NCBI RefSeq assembly: GCF_002205895.1
Contig: NZ_NJDE01000001.1
Coordinates: 1 to 64,000 of the forward strand
DNA: 64,000 nt
Direction: 5' to 3'
Source of the DNA: Saccharibacillus sp. O23
GTDB lineage: Bacteria > Bacillota > Bacilli > Paenibacillales > Paenibacillaceae
Within the stretch, counting starts at the first letter, position 1. Each line of letters opens with the position of its first letter. The translations under genes and the position numbers were made by a program. Under the pieces are notes generated by a model that had not been told where the DNA came from, ran no database searches, and saw nothing but the letters and a program-made list of their open reading frames with translations. This document shows, one piece after another, positions 1 through 9,578 of this stretch.

Positions 1-41
1 TGGATCCGTCGGCGGCCCCCGCCGGGGTCGTAACTCTTGCC

Positions 42-2834
42 TCAGCGGGCGCTCTGCCGATCTCGCTCGCCGCCTCGGAAAGCCGTGCTCCGCCGCTTGG
101 CGGCGGACAGGCGCGCCATCGCGCCTTCCTCCGCGGGAGCGGCTTCGCTTTCCGCGGCGCCGGAACCGCGCCGACGGGCCGCCGCGAACGGCGCGGCCAG
201 CGCGGCGGCGAGCCGTTCCCACGGAACGGCCAGACGGCGGATCGCGATATCCGCGATCCACAAGGCCAGCACGACGGCCAGCAGGAGCGAGGTCCAATCC
301 CGCATCTGTTTATGCGGAGCCGCCGGCTGCGCGTAGACGGCCGCCGGATCGTCCCAAGACAACAGACGTCCTCCGGTCAACTGCGCCAGCTCGGCCAGAC
401 GCCCGCCCGCTTCCTGCGAAGCGGAAACGATGCGGTACTCCGGCGAATACGGAATGACGAGTCCCGTACCGGTCGAAGCCGGCAGGCCCGAAGCGGTACT
501 TTCCGTGCCGTTTTCGGCCGCCGTTTCGGTGCCCGAAGCTCGGCCGGGTTCGTCTTCGACCGCTTCCGCGCTTTTCGGCGACAGATTCAGCAGGTAAGCA
601 CCCGGGTCGCTGACCGGCAGCATGCCGGTATATTGGCCCGGCGAGGTCTGGACCAGCGTCACCGGTTCCACGGCCGCGCCGTCGCCTCCGACCGAAGCGA
701 CCAGTTCGTCGGGCAGCGGAGCCTCGCCCTGCTGCGCCGCCGTCACGCTGAGCTGCGTTCCGCCTTCGGCGAGCGACGTCTCGATCCGGTACGGCGAAGC
801 GCTAAACTGCGGGAAGGTCCATTTGACCGTCTGCGTCAGCACGTTGGCGAACCGGTCCCACGAGATCCAATCTCCCGACCATTCGCCGGTCAGATCGCTG
901 GTCCACGCCACCGAACGGCCCGAGCCGTACTGCCATCTGGCGAGCAGCGGATCGGGTTCGGGACTGACGAGCGCCGTCTGCGCCGAAGGCTTGGCGCTGG
1001 TCGCGATATACGCTTTGACCTGCGGCAGTCCGTCCGCAAGCAGCGGCGCCCAATCGCCCGCGTCCGCCACGGCCGGAACGAACGGCTTGTCCACCACGTA
1101 AGTCCGGGCGAGCAGCACGGCTTCCCGGCTGAAGATCGCGGGCAGCGTCGTTTCGTCCTGCACGTCGTAGAAACGGCCTTTGCCCAGATCCGCGACGCGT
1201 TGGAGCAGTCCGCGGTCCGCGTCCGAACCGACCGCTACGCTCGAGACGGTCACCTGATTTTTGCCCAAGTCGGCCAGCAGGTCTTCGTAACTTCCGCCGC
1301 CGGCGGACTGGCCGTCCGTCAGCAGGATGATATGTTTGCGCTGCGCTTTGACTTCCTTGATCGCGTCCGCCGCCGAAGACAGCGCCGGATAGATATTGGT
1401 GCCGCCGGCGCTCGGAATCGATTGGATCTTTTCCAGCACCGATTGCTTGTCCGTCAGCTTCTGCGGCTCCACGACCCACCACGGCTGATCGTCGAACGCG
1501 ACGACGCCGACCGTGTCTTTGGCGCGCATCAGTTCGACCGTGCGCATCGCCGCTTCCTTCGCCAGCTCGATCTTGCTTCCGGTCATGCTGCCCGAACGGT
1601 CGATCACCAGAATCAGACCCAATTCGGGAATCTCGCGTTTGCCTTCCAGCTCCATCGAGACCGGCAGCGCCCGCTCGATCGGCGTATCGAAATAACCGCC
1701 GAGTCCGAAGCTTTGATCGCCGCCGCTCATCATGAAGCCGATGCCGTAGCTGCGGACCGCCGTTTCGATCAGGTCCATCTTGGCTTGTCCGAGCGAGTCG
1801 CCCGAGACGTTGTTGAACAAGATGCTGTCGTACTGCGCGTAATCCGCAAGCTGCGTCGGCAGGACCTGAGGCGCGATCACGGTCGTATCGATCAATCCCG
1901 CGTTCAGCGCGTTGACGATATTCGCCGACGTCCCCGGCTTGCCTTCCACGACCAGCACCGACGGGCTGCCCGCTACGCGCGTAAACGCGAACGCCGCGTT
2001 ATTGGCAGACTGCCGATCGCCCGTCATGGTCAGCTCCGCCCGATAACGGTGCAGACCGGGACGCTTGGCCAAGCCTTGCAGCAGCACGGTGCTGTCGCCG
2101 CGCTCGACTTCGACCTGCTGAGTGCCGATCTCCGCGTTATCTTCGTACAGCCGAATCTCGGCCGTTCCCGAATACGTGCTGCGAAGCTGCGCTTCGACCG
2201 TGAACGCTTCGCCCAAATACAGTTTGCCGGGCAGCGACAGCGAATCGATCGAAGCGTCCTGCACGGTCTCCGACTTTTTCTCCAACACGTCGACGGCGAT
2301 GCCGCGATTCTTCAGCAGCCGTCCCGTTTCGAGCATGCTGCCGATGTTTTCTTGGCCGTCGCTGATCAGCACGATCCGCGGATCGCCGGCATCGAACATG
2401 CCGGAAGCCAATTGAAGCGCGCGCTGCGCGTTCGTATAATCCGGATCGACCGCGGCGGACAGATCGCTCAGCGGCGACTGCGCGCTGATCGTCTGTTCGG
2501 CCGAAGCGTCGCGTCCGAACGAGACCACGGCATACTCGTCGTCCGCTCCTTTTTCTTTCAGGGAAGAAGCGATCCATTCGCGATCTTCGCCGCCGGAGTC
2601 GGAGCTGGACGAACGGTCTACGGCATAGACCACTTCGTGCTGACGCTGCACGGTATAGAGCTGAACGCCGGCCAGCAGCAGCACGAGCAGCAGCAGAGCC
2701 GCCGTTCGCAGCGACGCGGCCAGCCGGTGGCGGAACATCGAGATCCGGGCCGGACCGCGCATGGCGAATACGGCGAACGCCGCCAGCGGAATCAGCAGCA
2801 GCAAGAGCCAGGGATGATCAAATTGAACGCCCAC
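42..2834 (-). CDS. Membrane protein with two VWA domains and a GATase-like segment
   Basis: A 930-residue membrane-anchored protein. Two hydrophobic segments lie at about residues 9-25 and 41-58 and one near 868-885, so most of the chain is probably outside the membrane. The first VWA domain has a MIDAS-type DRSSS at 73-77, and a second VWA domain has DRSGS at 412-416. Between them (about 290-395) is a Rossmann-like stretch resembling the glutamine-amidotransferase-like fold found in this family. The ATG at 2834 lies 17 bases inside the end of the upstream BatA-like gene, so the two are translationally linked. It is the last gene of an eight-gene run. VWA proteins in MoxR operons are thought to bind metal-dependent partners, but the substrate here is unknown. 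Family call is firm, function is not. Confidence 0.85.
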   Translation of the reverse strand: MGVQFDHPWLLLLLIPLAAFAVFAMRGPARISMFRHRLAASLRTAALLLLVLLLAGVQLYTVQRQHEVVYAVDRSSSSDSGGEDREWIASSLKEKGADDEYAVVSFGRDASAEQTISAQSPLSDLSAAVDPDYTNAQRALQLASGMFDAGDPRIVLISDGQENIGSMLETGRLLKNRGIAVDVLEKKSETVQDASIDSLSLPGKLYLGEAFTVEAQLRSTYSGTAEIRLYEDNAEIGTQQVEVERGDSTVLLQGLAKRPGLHRYRAELTMTGDRQSANNAAFAFTRVAGSPSVLVVEGKPGTSANIVNALNAGLIDTTVIAPQVLPTQLADYAQYDSILFNNVSGDSLGQAKMDLIETAVRSYGIGFMMSGGDQSFGLGGYFDTPIERALPVSMELEGKREIPELGLILVIDRSGSMTGSKIELAKEAAMRTVELMRAKDTVGVVAFDDQPWWVVEPQKLTDKQSVLEKIQSIPSAGGTNIYPALSSAADAIKEVKAQRKHIILLTDGQSAGGGSYEDLLADLGKNQVTVSSVAVGSDADRGLLQRVADLGKGRFYDVQDETTLPAIFSREAVLLARTYVVDKPFVPAVADAGDWAPLLADGLPQVKAYIATSAKPSAQTALVSPEPDPLLARWQYGSGRSVAWTSDLTGEWSGDWISWDRFANVLTQTVKWTFPQFSASPYRIETSLAEGGTQLSVTAAQQGEAPLPDELVASVGGDGAAVEPVTLVQTSPGQYTGMLPVSDPGAYLLNLSPKSAEAVEDEPGRASGTETAAENGTESTASGLPASTGTGLVIPYSPEYRIVSASQEAGGRLAELAQLTGGRLLSWDDPAAVYAQPAAPHKQMRDWTSLLLAVVLALWIADIAIRRLAVPWERLAAALAAPFAAARRRGSGAAESEAAPAEEGAMARLSAAKRRSTAFRGGERDRQSAR

Positions 2835-4794
2835 GTCGGTACACCCCCCATTCCGTCAGCATGATCGCGGCGATCAGCGCCGCCAGCGGGATCGTCAGCG
2901 GCAGTCTGCCGCGGCTTTCCCCGGCGGAAGTCGCGTCCGGCGCGGCGGCCGTTCCCGGAGCCGCGCCGAACGTCGGATCGGCCTCCGCCGGCGCCGCCGC
3001 TTCGGAAGCGTCCGGACGGACGTCCAGCAGATAAGCCGCCGCGTCGTTTAATCCGGGACCGCTTTGTTCGAACGCGTACAGTCCCGGCACGTTCGGCGCG
3101 GGCTGCGAAGCGCTCGGCGCGGCTCCGCCGGAAGCCGCTTGTTCCGCCGGGATTTCGCCCGCGCCGGCTTCGAACGCCGGTCCTTGCAGCGGTTTCCACA
3201 AAGCTTTCTGCGCTTCCGCCGCGATCGGAACTTCGACCGCCGCTCCCGAAGTCGCCCGGCCCAGACCGCCGCCCCGGCCGCCGGACAGCCAATTGACCGC
3301 GTTGTTGACCAACACGGGGAATTCGCTGTTCAGCGGCAGGTCGCCGCTTTGCAGATTGAAGCCGAACCACAACGCGCGTCGGCCGTTCTCGGTTCCCGCC
3401 GCGATCGCGGGCCTGCCTCCGACGGTCACGAGGCTCGTCATGCCGACCGGTTTGTCTCCGGTCAACGTTCCGAAATAAGGTTCGGTCAACGAGAGATACC
3501 GAGTAACCGGATGGCTCGCGACTTCCACGCGCCGGTCTGCCGGTTGAGCCTCGGCTTCCGCGCCGCCGCCGATCGTCCAGACTGCCGCTCCGCTTAGCAG
3601 ACGTCCCCATTCGCCCGAACGGAGCGCCGCCGGAATCGCGCCTTCCGCAACGACCAGATCGGGACGCTGTTCGGGCAGCGGCGGCGTTTCGGACGCTCCT
3701 TCTTTTCCGGCCGCCGCGCCCGAAGCACCGCCGCCGGAAAGATCCAACCGGGTCACTTCCGCGCCGGAGAGCTGCAGCGCTTTTTCCAAAAACAGATTGC
3801 CGCTCGACAGCAGCAGCACTTTGACCGTGCCGCTCGTCTCGGGGAAAGCGAACGCGTCGTCGTCCGCCGCGTAATCGTCGGGCGCGCCGGTCAAGCTCAA
3901 ACGATACGTCTCGGCGGCCTCGGCCCGTTCGAATGTGAGCGTACGGCGCTCGCCCGGCTGCAGCGATACGCTTTCGCTGCTCAGCGCACGACCGTCGCCG
4001 GACAATTCCGCCGAGACGTCTAGCGCCGCCGTTCCGGTATTGGCGATCACGCCTACCGCGCGTCCGCTCCCGTCCACCCCGAACTGCTCGACCGAAGCGT
4101 TGCGGTAATTCCCGCTGTCGACCCGGCGGATCTCGATCGGTACCGACAATGGCAGATCGTCCGTCCGTTCGTTCCACTGTCCGTCCGTGTAGACGACGAT
4201 TCGGGCGTCTTTCTGACCTTCGGCGACCGCCGAAGCCAGCGAGATCGCTTCGCGATAAGCCGTTCGCCCGTAATCCGGCGATAACGACCGCACGGCTCGT
4301 TCCCAAGACGCGCGGTCTTCGCCGCCGGACACGACCACCTGCGGACGGCTGCCCATGCGGATCAGCGTCAAGCCGTCGGATTGCCGGGTATCGGCCAACA
4401 CGCCGCTTTTCAGTTTATCCAGCCGAGTCTCCGCCGCAGGATCGCCTTCGCCCGCAGCGGCTTCGCCCGAACCCGAGATCGAACTCATGCTGGCCGAGAC
4501 GTCCGCCACGATCACGAGATGCCCGCCGGTTCCGGCTTCCGCCCACAGGAACGGCCGCATCAGCGCGAAAGCGAGCACGGCCGCCGCGAGCAGCTGCAGC
4601 CACATCAGCAGACGGCTTCTCAGCTTTTGCCAAGGACGGTTCGCTTCGGTATTTTCCAATACCCGCCGCCATAACAGGTGGCTGGCTACAGGAGTGTCGA
4701 TGAATTTCCGTTTGAACAGATACATGATCACAATGGCCGGGATGCCCAGCGCGAACCACAGACCTGCCCATGAACCGATTCCCATCGGCTGCAC
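2818..4794 (-). CDS. BatA-type VWA membrane protein
   Basis: 658 residues. The N-terminus is the BatA (aerotolerance) module: a membrane segment at about 11-27, a basic linker, then a second segment at about 62-80. A VWA domain follows with DVSAS at 98-102, which fits the DxSxS metal site. Repeat-poor Ala/Gly-rich extracytoplasmic sequence follows, and a last membrane helix lies near residues 633-650. The ATG at 4794 is preceded by an AGGAGGTG ribosome site. The gene follows the DUF58 gene after 55 bases and overlaps the second VWA gene. The MoxR-DUF58-BatA order is the classic layout in which the AAA ATPase acts as a chaperone for VWA partners; the role in this organism is inferred. Confidence 0.85.
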   Translation of the reverse strand: MQPMGIGSWAGLWFALGIPAIVIMYLFKRKFIDTPVASHLLWRRVLENTEANRPWQKLRSRLLMWLQLLAAAVLAFALMRPFLWAEAGTGGHLVIVADVSASMSSISGSGEAAAGEGDPAAETRLDKLKSGVLADTRQSDGLTLIRMGSRPQVVVSGGEDRASWERAVRSLSPDYGRTAYREAISLASAVAEGQKDARIVVYTDGQWNERTDDLPLSVPIEIRRVDSGNYRNASVEQFGVDGSGRAVGVIANTGTAALDVSAELSGDGRALSSESVSLQPGERRTLTFERAEAAETYRLSLTGAPDDYAADDDAFAFPETSGTVKVLLLSSGNLFLEKALQLSGAEVTRLDLSGGGASGAAAGKEGASETPPLPEQRPDLVVAEGAIPAALRSGEWGRLLSGAAVWTIGGGAEAEAQPADRRVEVASHPVTRYLSLTEPYFGTLTGDKPVGMTSLVTVGGRPAIAAGTENGRRALWFGFNLQSGDLPLNSEFPVLVNNAVNWLSGGRGGGLGRATSGAAVEVPIAAEAQKALWKPLQGPAFEAGAGEIPAEQAASGGAAPSASQPAPNVPGLYAFEQSGPGLNDAAAYLLDVRPDASEAAAPAEADPTFGAAPGTAAAPDATSAGESRGRLPLTIPLAALIAAIMLTEWGVYRRGRSI

Positions 4795-4849
4795 CTCCTT
4801 TCTTCAGGGACGCCGAATCCGAACGTCCGCTTGCTTGGCTCCGTCGGCA

Positions 4850-5752
4850 TCAGCGGACCAGTCCGGCTTCGCGCAAAGTGCCCAGCACCAGTTCGCGAGG
4901 CGGAACGTCCGTCGGCGCTAGCACATAAGCGATCCCTCGGCGGGAACAGAACTCGGCCAACCGGCCTCTGTAAGCGGCGAATTCCCGCTCGTAAGCTTCG
5001 ACGAGACGTCCGGTCAGCGCCGCTTCTTTGGCCGTGCCCAGCTCCGCGTCGATCAACTTCAGATCGCCGGTCAGCTTCGGCTCCATCTCGCCTCTCGTCA
5101 AGACCTGCACCAGCACGACTTCCTGTCTGGCCGCTTGAAGGCGAGCCATGACGTCTTCCAGCTCCTGCTCGCCCGTCTCCGTCCAACAGTCCGAGAAAAT
5201 CCACGTCATGCCCGGCAGTCTCGGCAGCCGGGAACGTTCGCCGAACGCTTCGGCCAGATCTCCCCGTCCGCCGACTTCGGAGGCCGCCAGAAATTCGAGC
5301 AGCCGGTGCACCGCGGGACGCCCTCTCAGCAGCGGCAGTCCGTCGCCGATTCGCTCGTCCACGCGGTAGACGCCGAGCCGGTCGTACGCGGCGAGCGTCA
5401 TGTAACCGACGCTCGCGGCCAGTCTTGCGGCATGCAGCAGCTTGGTCGGCCCGTTCTCGTCGGCGAATTCCATCGACCGCGAACAGTCCAGATAAAGCGT
5501 CACTTGAAGTTCCTGCTCGTCGAGATACTGCCGTACCACTTTGCGCCCCGTCCGTCCGTAGACGCTCCAATCGAAACGTCTCACGTCGTCGCCGGGCGAA
5601 TATTCGCGGTAATCCGCGAATTCGAGCGACGCGCCCAGTTCCCGCGAACGCCGTCTGCCCTGCCTCGTGCCGCGCACGCGCCTTGCCGTGGACAAGGTCA
5701 AGCGATCCAGCCTCGCGATCCAATCCGCGCTCAGCAGCTCCTCCGCCTTCAT
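4850..5752 (-). CDS. DUF58 domain protein
   Basis: 300 residues. The family signature of the form F-x2-YREYSPGDDVRRFDW is visible at about residues 46-62, followed by a VWA-like fold with DCSRSM near residue 90. No clear membrane helix, so probably cytoplasmic or peripheral. Its ATG overlaps the stop of the MoxR gene by four bases (5749-5752). DUF58 proteins nearly always sit beside MoxR ATPases and VWA proteins, as here; their biochemical activity is not established. Confidence 0.85.
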   Translation of the reverse strand: MKAEELLSADWIARLDRLTLSTARRVRGTRQGRRRSRELGASLEFADYREYSPGDDVRRFDWSVYGRTGRKVVRQYLDEQELQVTLYLDCSRSMEFADENGPTKLLHAARLAASVGYMTLAAYDRLGVYRVDERIGDGLPLLRGRPAVHRLLEFLAASEVGGRGDLAEAFGERSRLPRLPGMTWIFSDCWTETGEQELEDVMARLQAARQEVVLVQVLTRGEMEPKLTGDLKLIDAELGTAKEAALTGRLVEAYEREFAAYRGRLAEFCSRRGIAYVLAPTDVPPRELVLGTLREAGLVR

Positions 5753-6738
5753 CTCGAATTCTCCAGCCGGGCGAGGATATCGTCGACCAGCGTATCCGGC
5801 GAGACGCCTTCCGCTTGCCCTTCGAAGTTCAGCAGCAGCCGGTGGCGCATCGCCGGTTTGGCCGCGGCCAGAATATCGCCGGTCGAGACGTGCATGCGTC
5901 CTTTGGCGATCGCGCGGACTTTCGAGACCGCGATCATCGCTTGAAGGCCGCGCGGTCCCGAACCGAACCGGACGTAACGTTTGACCGATTCCGGCGATTC
6001 GGCCTGCGCCGGATGCGTCATCATGAGCAGGCGCACGGCATAATCCAGCACCTCTTCCGCAACCAGCACTTCTTTGGCGCCGCGCTGAATCTCCAGCAGC
6101 GCCGCCGCGTCGGCGCGTTTGACCGCCGCGCGATTGTCCGAAGCCGTCGTCCGGCGAATGATCTCTTTCAACTCGTCCGGCGACGGATAATCGACGTCGA
6201 GTTTGAGCAGGAACCGGTCGAGCTGCGCTTCCGGCAGCGGATACGTCCCTTCGTTCTCTAGCGGGTTCTGCGTCGCCAGAACGAAAAACGGTTCCGGCAG
6301 TTTATGCGTCACGCCGCCTACGGTCACCGTCTTTTCCTGCATCGCTTCGAGCAGCGCGCTTTGCGTTTTCGGCGTCGCGCGGTTGATCTCGTCGGCCAGC
6401 ACGATACTGCCGAACAGCGGTCCCCGGCGGAATTCGCCGGACACTCCGCCTTCTCCGCCGAAATGGATCACGTCCGTGCCGGTAATATCGCTCGGCATCA
6501 AGTCGGGCGTGAACTGAATCCGCGAGAAAGGCAGATCCAGCGCGTCGGCCGCCGAACGGACCAGCATCGTTTTGCCTAGCCCCGGAATCCCTTCCAGCAG
6601 GGCATGTCCGCCCGCGAACACGCACCACAACATCTGTTCGACGGTCTCGCTTTGCCCGACGATCACTTGTCCGATCTCTTCGCGCACGTCTTCCATCGTT
6701 TGTCTCCACGTCCCGATGCGATCGGTTTCTTCCAGCAT
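5749..6738 (-). CDS. MoxR-family AAA ATPase
   Basis: 329 residues when started at the ATG at 6738, which has GGGAGG seven bases upstream; a further in-frame ATG at 6753 overlaps that ribosome site and is less likely. Walker A reads GIPGLGKT and Walker B VLADEINRA, with the sensor region ATQNPLE and a C-terminal lid domain. MoxR ATPases are thought to remodel or insert metals into VWA-domain partners; two VWA proteins are encoded downstream in the same run. Length and motifs are typical. Confidence 0.92.
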   Translation of the reverse strand: MLEETDRIGTWRQTMEDVREEIGQVIVGQSETVEQMLWCVFAGGHALLEGIPGLGKTMLVRSAADALDLPFSRIQFTPDLMPSDITGTDVIHFGGEGGVSGEFRRGPLFGSIVLADEINRATPKTQSALLEAMQEKTVTVGGVTHKLPEPFFVLATQNPLENEGTYPLPEAQLDRFLLKLDVDYPSPDELKEIIRRTTASDNRAAVKRADAAALLEIQRGAKEVLVAEEVLDYAVRLLMMTHPAQAESPESVKRYVRFGSGPRGLQAMIAVSKVRAIAKGRMHVSTGDILAAAKPAMRHRLLLNFEGQAEGVSPDTLVDDILARLENSR

Positions 6739-6777
6739 GGTTTTTCCTCCCATTCGTTGATCTTCGTTCTTCGCGCC

Positions 6778-8469
6778 TTACGAACCCGGCCGGATCTCGG
6801 TAAAGTAGCTCTCGACCAAGCCTTGCACGCTCTGCGGCAGATCGCTGCGTCCGAGCGAGTCTTTGGCCCGCTGCGAATATTCGCCGTAGACTTCGTCGTA
6901 CGGACGGCTCACGCCGTCGATCGTCGGCGAAGTTCCGCCTTTCTGCTTGTCTCCGCCGCCGCTCGACGGTCCGTTGTCGGATTGCACGTTGCCCGATCCT
7001 TGCAGATCTCGCGGCGTCGTGACGAGTTCGCGGCCGCCGCTTCCCCAGCCGGCTCCTCCGCCTTGTCCCGCGCCGCTGCCCGAACCGGAACCCGATCCGG
7101 AGCCGCTGCCTTGTCCCGATCCGGAACCGCTGCCCGAACCCTGACCGGAACCCGAGCCGCTTCCTTGCGAACCGGAACCTTGACCGCTGCCTGCGCTTTG
7201 CCCGGAGCCGTTCGCGCCTTCTCCGGAAGAACCTTCTCCGCCAGAACCTGCCGCTTCGCCCGCGGCGGCCAACGCTTCGGCCGAACCGCCGCTGCCCCAA
7301 GTATCGGAGACCGATACGCCTGCGGCCGCCAAGTCGCCGGCCATCTGCTGACCGCTTTTGGCGATCTGCGCCGCGGCGGAAGCGGCCAGTTCGCTTTGTT
7401 CGCCGAGCGCGCCGGATTCGGCGGCCGCGGCGGCCAGCTTCTCGGCCAAGTCTTGAATCTGCTTGTCCGAGAGCTGCCCCGAAGCCGCCAGCTGTTCGGC
7501 GGCTTTTTTGAGCGCGTCCTGCAGAGCGGCCGTCTGTTTGCCGCTTTGCGGCGCCTGCTCCGCGAGGCTCTGCATCGCGTTCGCCAGATCTTTTTTCTGC
7601 TGATCGCTAAGCTTGGACATGGCGTTTTTGAGCGCTTCCGCGCTTTTCGGCACGTCGCCGGACTGCTCGGCCGCTTGTTTGAGCGACTGCTGCGCGGCCA
7701 GCTTTTTGCTCCAATCTTGAAGAGCCTTCTGCTCTTGCGCCGATTGATCGGCTTTGCGGCCCAGCTCTTTCATCGCGTCTTCCATCTTGTCCAGCGCTTC
7801 TTCGGCGCGGCGAGAATTCCCAAGCTCTTTCGCCAGCTTGGCCGCCGAATCCGCGAGCGGCGCTTTGGCCTCCGGCTGAATCGGCGCCTGCTTAAGCTGT
7901 TCGGCCAACGTCTCGGCCTTTTTGCGCTGCGCTTCGATCATCGCTTGTTCCTGCTGCCGCTGCGCCAATTCCCGGTCCATCGGACTCGGGAGAACGAGCA
8001 GCAGCGCGCAGAGCGCGATCAAGAGCGCGGCCCCGCCCGCGAAGCGCCGGGCCGGCCACACGAACGGCAGCCTGTCGCGGCGCGCGGCCGCGAACTCGCG
8101 GCCGTAGGCTTCCGCTTGAGCCCGCTGCCATCTCGCGGCAGTCGAATCCCGGTCCGAGAATTCCAGGGCGGTCGTCATCAGATCCCGGCATTCCCCGGAC
8201 GCGTCGGCCCGGTCCATCGCTTTTGCCGCCTCGGCGGTATCGACCGGCCGGATATAGGCCGCGGCTGCTCCGGCCGCCGCGCCGAGCAAGATGCAGCCCA
8301 GCGCCCACCAGAGCGAATGCGGAACCGGCACGAACCGCGCGATGCCGAGCAGCGCGGCTGCGGCGCCCAGACCGGCCAACGATCCGCGCAGCGCCCAGCG
8401 TCCGGCTTTCATCGTCTGCAAGCGCAGCCGAACCGCCCGGATAGGCGCGTTGATCGACTCCATTTCCAT
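6778..8469 (-). CDS. Membrane protein with coiled coil and Gly/Ser-rich tail
   Basis: 563 residues, not assigned to a named family with certainty; the layout recalls DUF4175-like proteins of MoxR operons. Two hydrophobic segments lie at about 25-43 and 49-70 and a third at about 147-165. A long Lys/Gln/Ala-rich helical region (about 170-350) looks like a coiled coil. A low-complexity Gly-Ser-Gln region (roughly 408-475) precedes a conserved-looking C-terminus with a Tyr-rich segment. GGGAGG lies eight bases before the ATG at 8469. The gene lies between the ABC permease and MoxR genes, so it may connect the transporter with the ATPase part of the cluster. Function unknown. Confidence 0.75.
   Translation of the reverse strand: MEMESINAPIRAVRLRLQTMKAGRWALRGSLAGLGAAAALLGIARFVPVPHSLWWALGCILLGAAAGAAAAYIRPVDTAEAAKAMDRADASGECRDLMTTALEFSDRDSTAARWQRAQAEAYGREFAAARRDRLPFVWPARRFAGGAALLIALCALLLVLPSPMDRELAQRQQEQAMIEAQRKKAETLAEQLKQAPIQPEAKAPLADSAAKLAKELGNSRRAEEALDKMEDAMKELGRKADQSAQEQKALQDWSKKLAAQQSLKQAAEQSGDVPKSAEALKNAMSKLSDQQKKDLANAMQSLAEQAPQSGKQTAALQDALKKAAEQLAASGQLSDKQIQDLAEKLAAAAAESGALGEQSELAASAAAQIAKSGQQMAGDLAAAGVSVSDTWGSGGSAEALAAAGEAAGSGGEGSSGEGANGSGQSAGSGQGSGSQGSGSGSGQGSGSGSGSGQGSGSGSGSGSGSGAGQGGGAGWGSGGRELVTTPRDLQGSGNVQSDNGPSSGGGDKQKGGTSPTIDGVSRPYDEVYGEYSQRAKDSLGRSDLPQSVQGLVESYFTEIRPGS
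7042..7248 (-). repeat. Gly-Ser codon repeat tract
   Basis: Within the coiled-coil membrane protein gene, short imperfect repeats encode runs of GSGSGQ-like units. On the plus strand they read as reiterated cgaaccgga/gccgctgcc blocks. This is a probable flexible linker and a slippage-prone tract. Confidence 0.7.
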
Positions 8470-8579
8470 CGCAGTTCCCTCCCTTGCGTTTTCTCGACCG
8501 GCTTCCGTTTGCCGTTCCGATCGATTCGACCGTCCGCTGCCGAACGTTCGAACCGTCTTTTTCGCGGATACCGGCTTTG

Positions 8580-9578
8580 TTAATTTTTATCCGACCGTCC
8601 GTCCGCGGGTTTCATCTCGGCGACTTCCCCGCTTCCGTCGAGCCCGCTCCGCGGCATCGGTGCGTCCTCTGCTTCGTCGCGTCTGCGGCCGACCGGACGA
8701 ATCTTCCGGATCGCCACCCACAGCGCCAGCGCGATCACGACCGCATAGACCAGAACGAATTCCAGCCAGAGCGAGATCGGAGCCTGATTCTGCAGATTGC
8801 CGCCGTTCACGAGGAACGCCTGCTTGGAGATCTCCGGTTCGAAGATGCTGATCATCGCCCCTACCGGGTTCAAGCCGAGCACGAATCCGACCCACGAGTA
8901 TTCGGGCGGCGGCGTGCTGCTGTAATAGCTCTGCTGCACGACCGCCATGAAGAGCAGATAAGCGACGCCCGTGACCACGAAGATGAATAATGTCATGCCG
9001 TAGGTCATGATGACCGCGATGATGGTGCGCTTGAACAGCGTCGAACACATGATGCCCAGCGCGCCGAGCAGCAGCATCGTGAACAGATAGAACAAGAACA
9101 CCAACATGAGCTGCGAAGGCGAGATGCCCCCGTAGAGGAACACGATGCTGTATACCGGCAGCGTCGCCAACACCACCAGCACCATGAACGCCAGCGAAGA
9201 CAGCAGCTTGCTGAGCACGATCGCCGACGAACTCTGTTGGGTCGTCAGCAGGATGTTCAGCGTCTGCTTCTCCCGTTCGCCGCTGATGACGCCCGCCGTC
9301 AGCGCCGGCGTCATGAAGGCGACCAGCACCAACTGCGCGATACTGAGCACGTAGAACAGCATCCGGCTGGTCGACGGGTCGAATCGCATGCCGGATTGCA
9401 CGCCGCGCGAGGTCATCGTCACGTAGATGAAGCCCATCGCCAGCAGCCCCAGTACGAGCACGTACCCGAGAATCGCGAAGAACGACCGAGGCGTCCGCAT
9501 TCTCAAGCGGAACTCTTTGTCCAGCACCGGATTGATCCACAGGCTTCCGCCTTTGCCCCATTTGTTTTTCGTGCTCAT
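8580..9578 (-). CDS. ABC transporter permease
   Basis: 332 residues with the start at the ATG at 9578, which overlaps the stop of the ATPase gene (ATGA). After an N-terminal segment containing NPVLDKEFRLRMR, about six hydrophobic helices are seen. The EKQTLNILLTT motif is typical of ABC-2/NatB-like permeases that work with CcmA-type ATPases. Partner of the ATPase encoded immediately upstream; the substrate cannot be read from the sequence. A longer reading frame exists upstream but overlaps the ATPase gene and lacks a ribosome site. Confidence 0.88.
   Translation of the reverse strand: MSTKNKWGKGGSLWINPVLDKEFRLRMRTPRSFFAILGYVLVLGLLAMGFIYVTMTSRGVQSGMRFDPSTSRMLFYVLSIAQLVLVAFMTPALTAGVISGEREKQTLNILLTTQQSSSAIVLSKLLSSLAFMVLVVLATLPVYSIVFLYGGISPSQLMLVFLFYLFTMLLLGALGIMCSTLFKRTIIAVIMTYGMTLFIFVVTGVAYLLFMAVVQQSYYSSTPPPEYSWVGFVLGLNPVGAMISIFEPEISKQAFLVNGGNLQNQAPISLWLEFVLVYAVVIALALWVAIRKIRPVGRRRDEAEDAPMPRSGLDGSGEVAEMKPADGRSDKN

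Noticed and set aside
312-2864. Long plus-strand reading frame of about 850 codons opposite the VWA gene
   Set aside because: No ribosome site, Arg-rich composition with no domain; it mirrors the high-GC codons of the real minus-strand gene. The same applies to long opposite-strand frames at 6604-8583 and 40736-43330.
7042-7248. CRISPR-like array in the Gly-Ser repeat tract
   Set aside because: Units are short, in frame and coding, without spacers.
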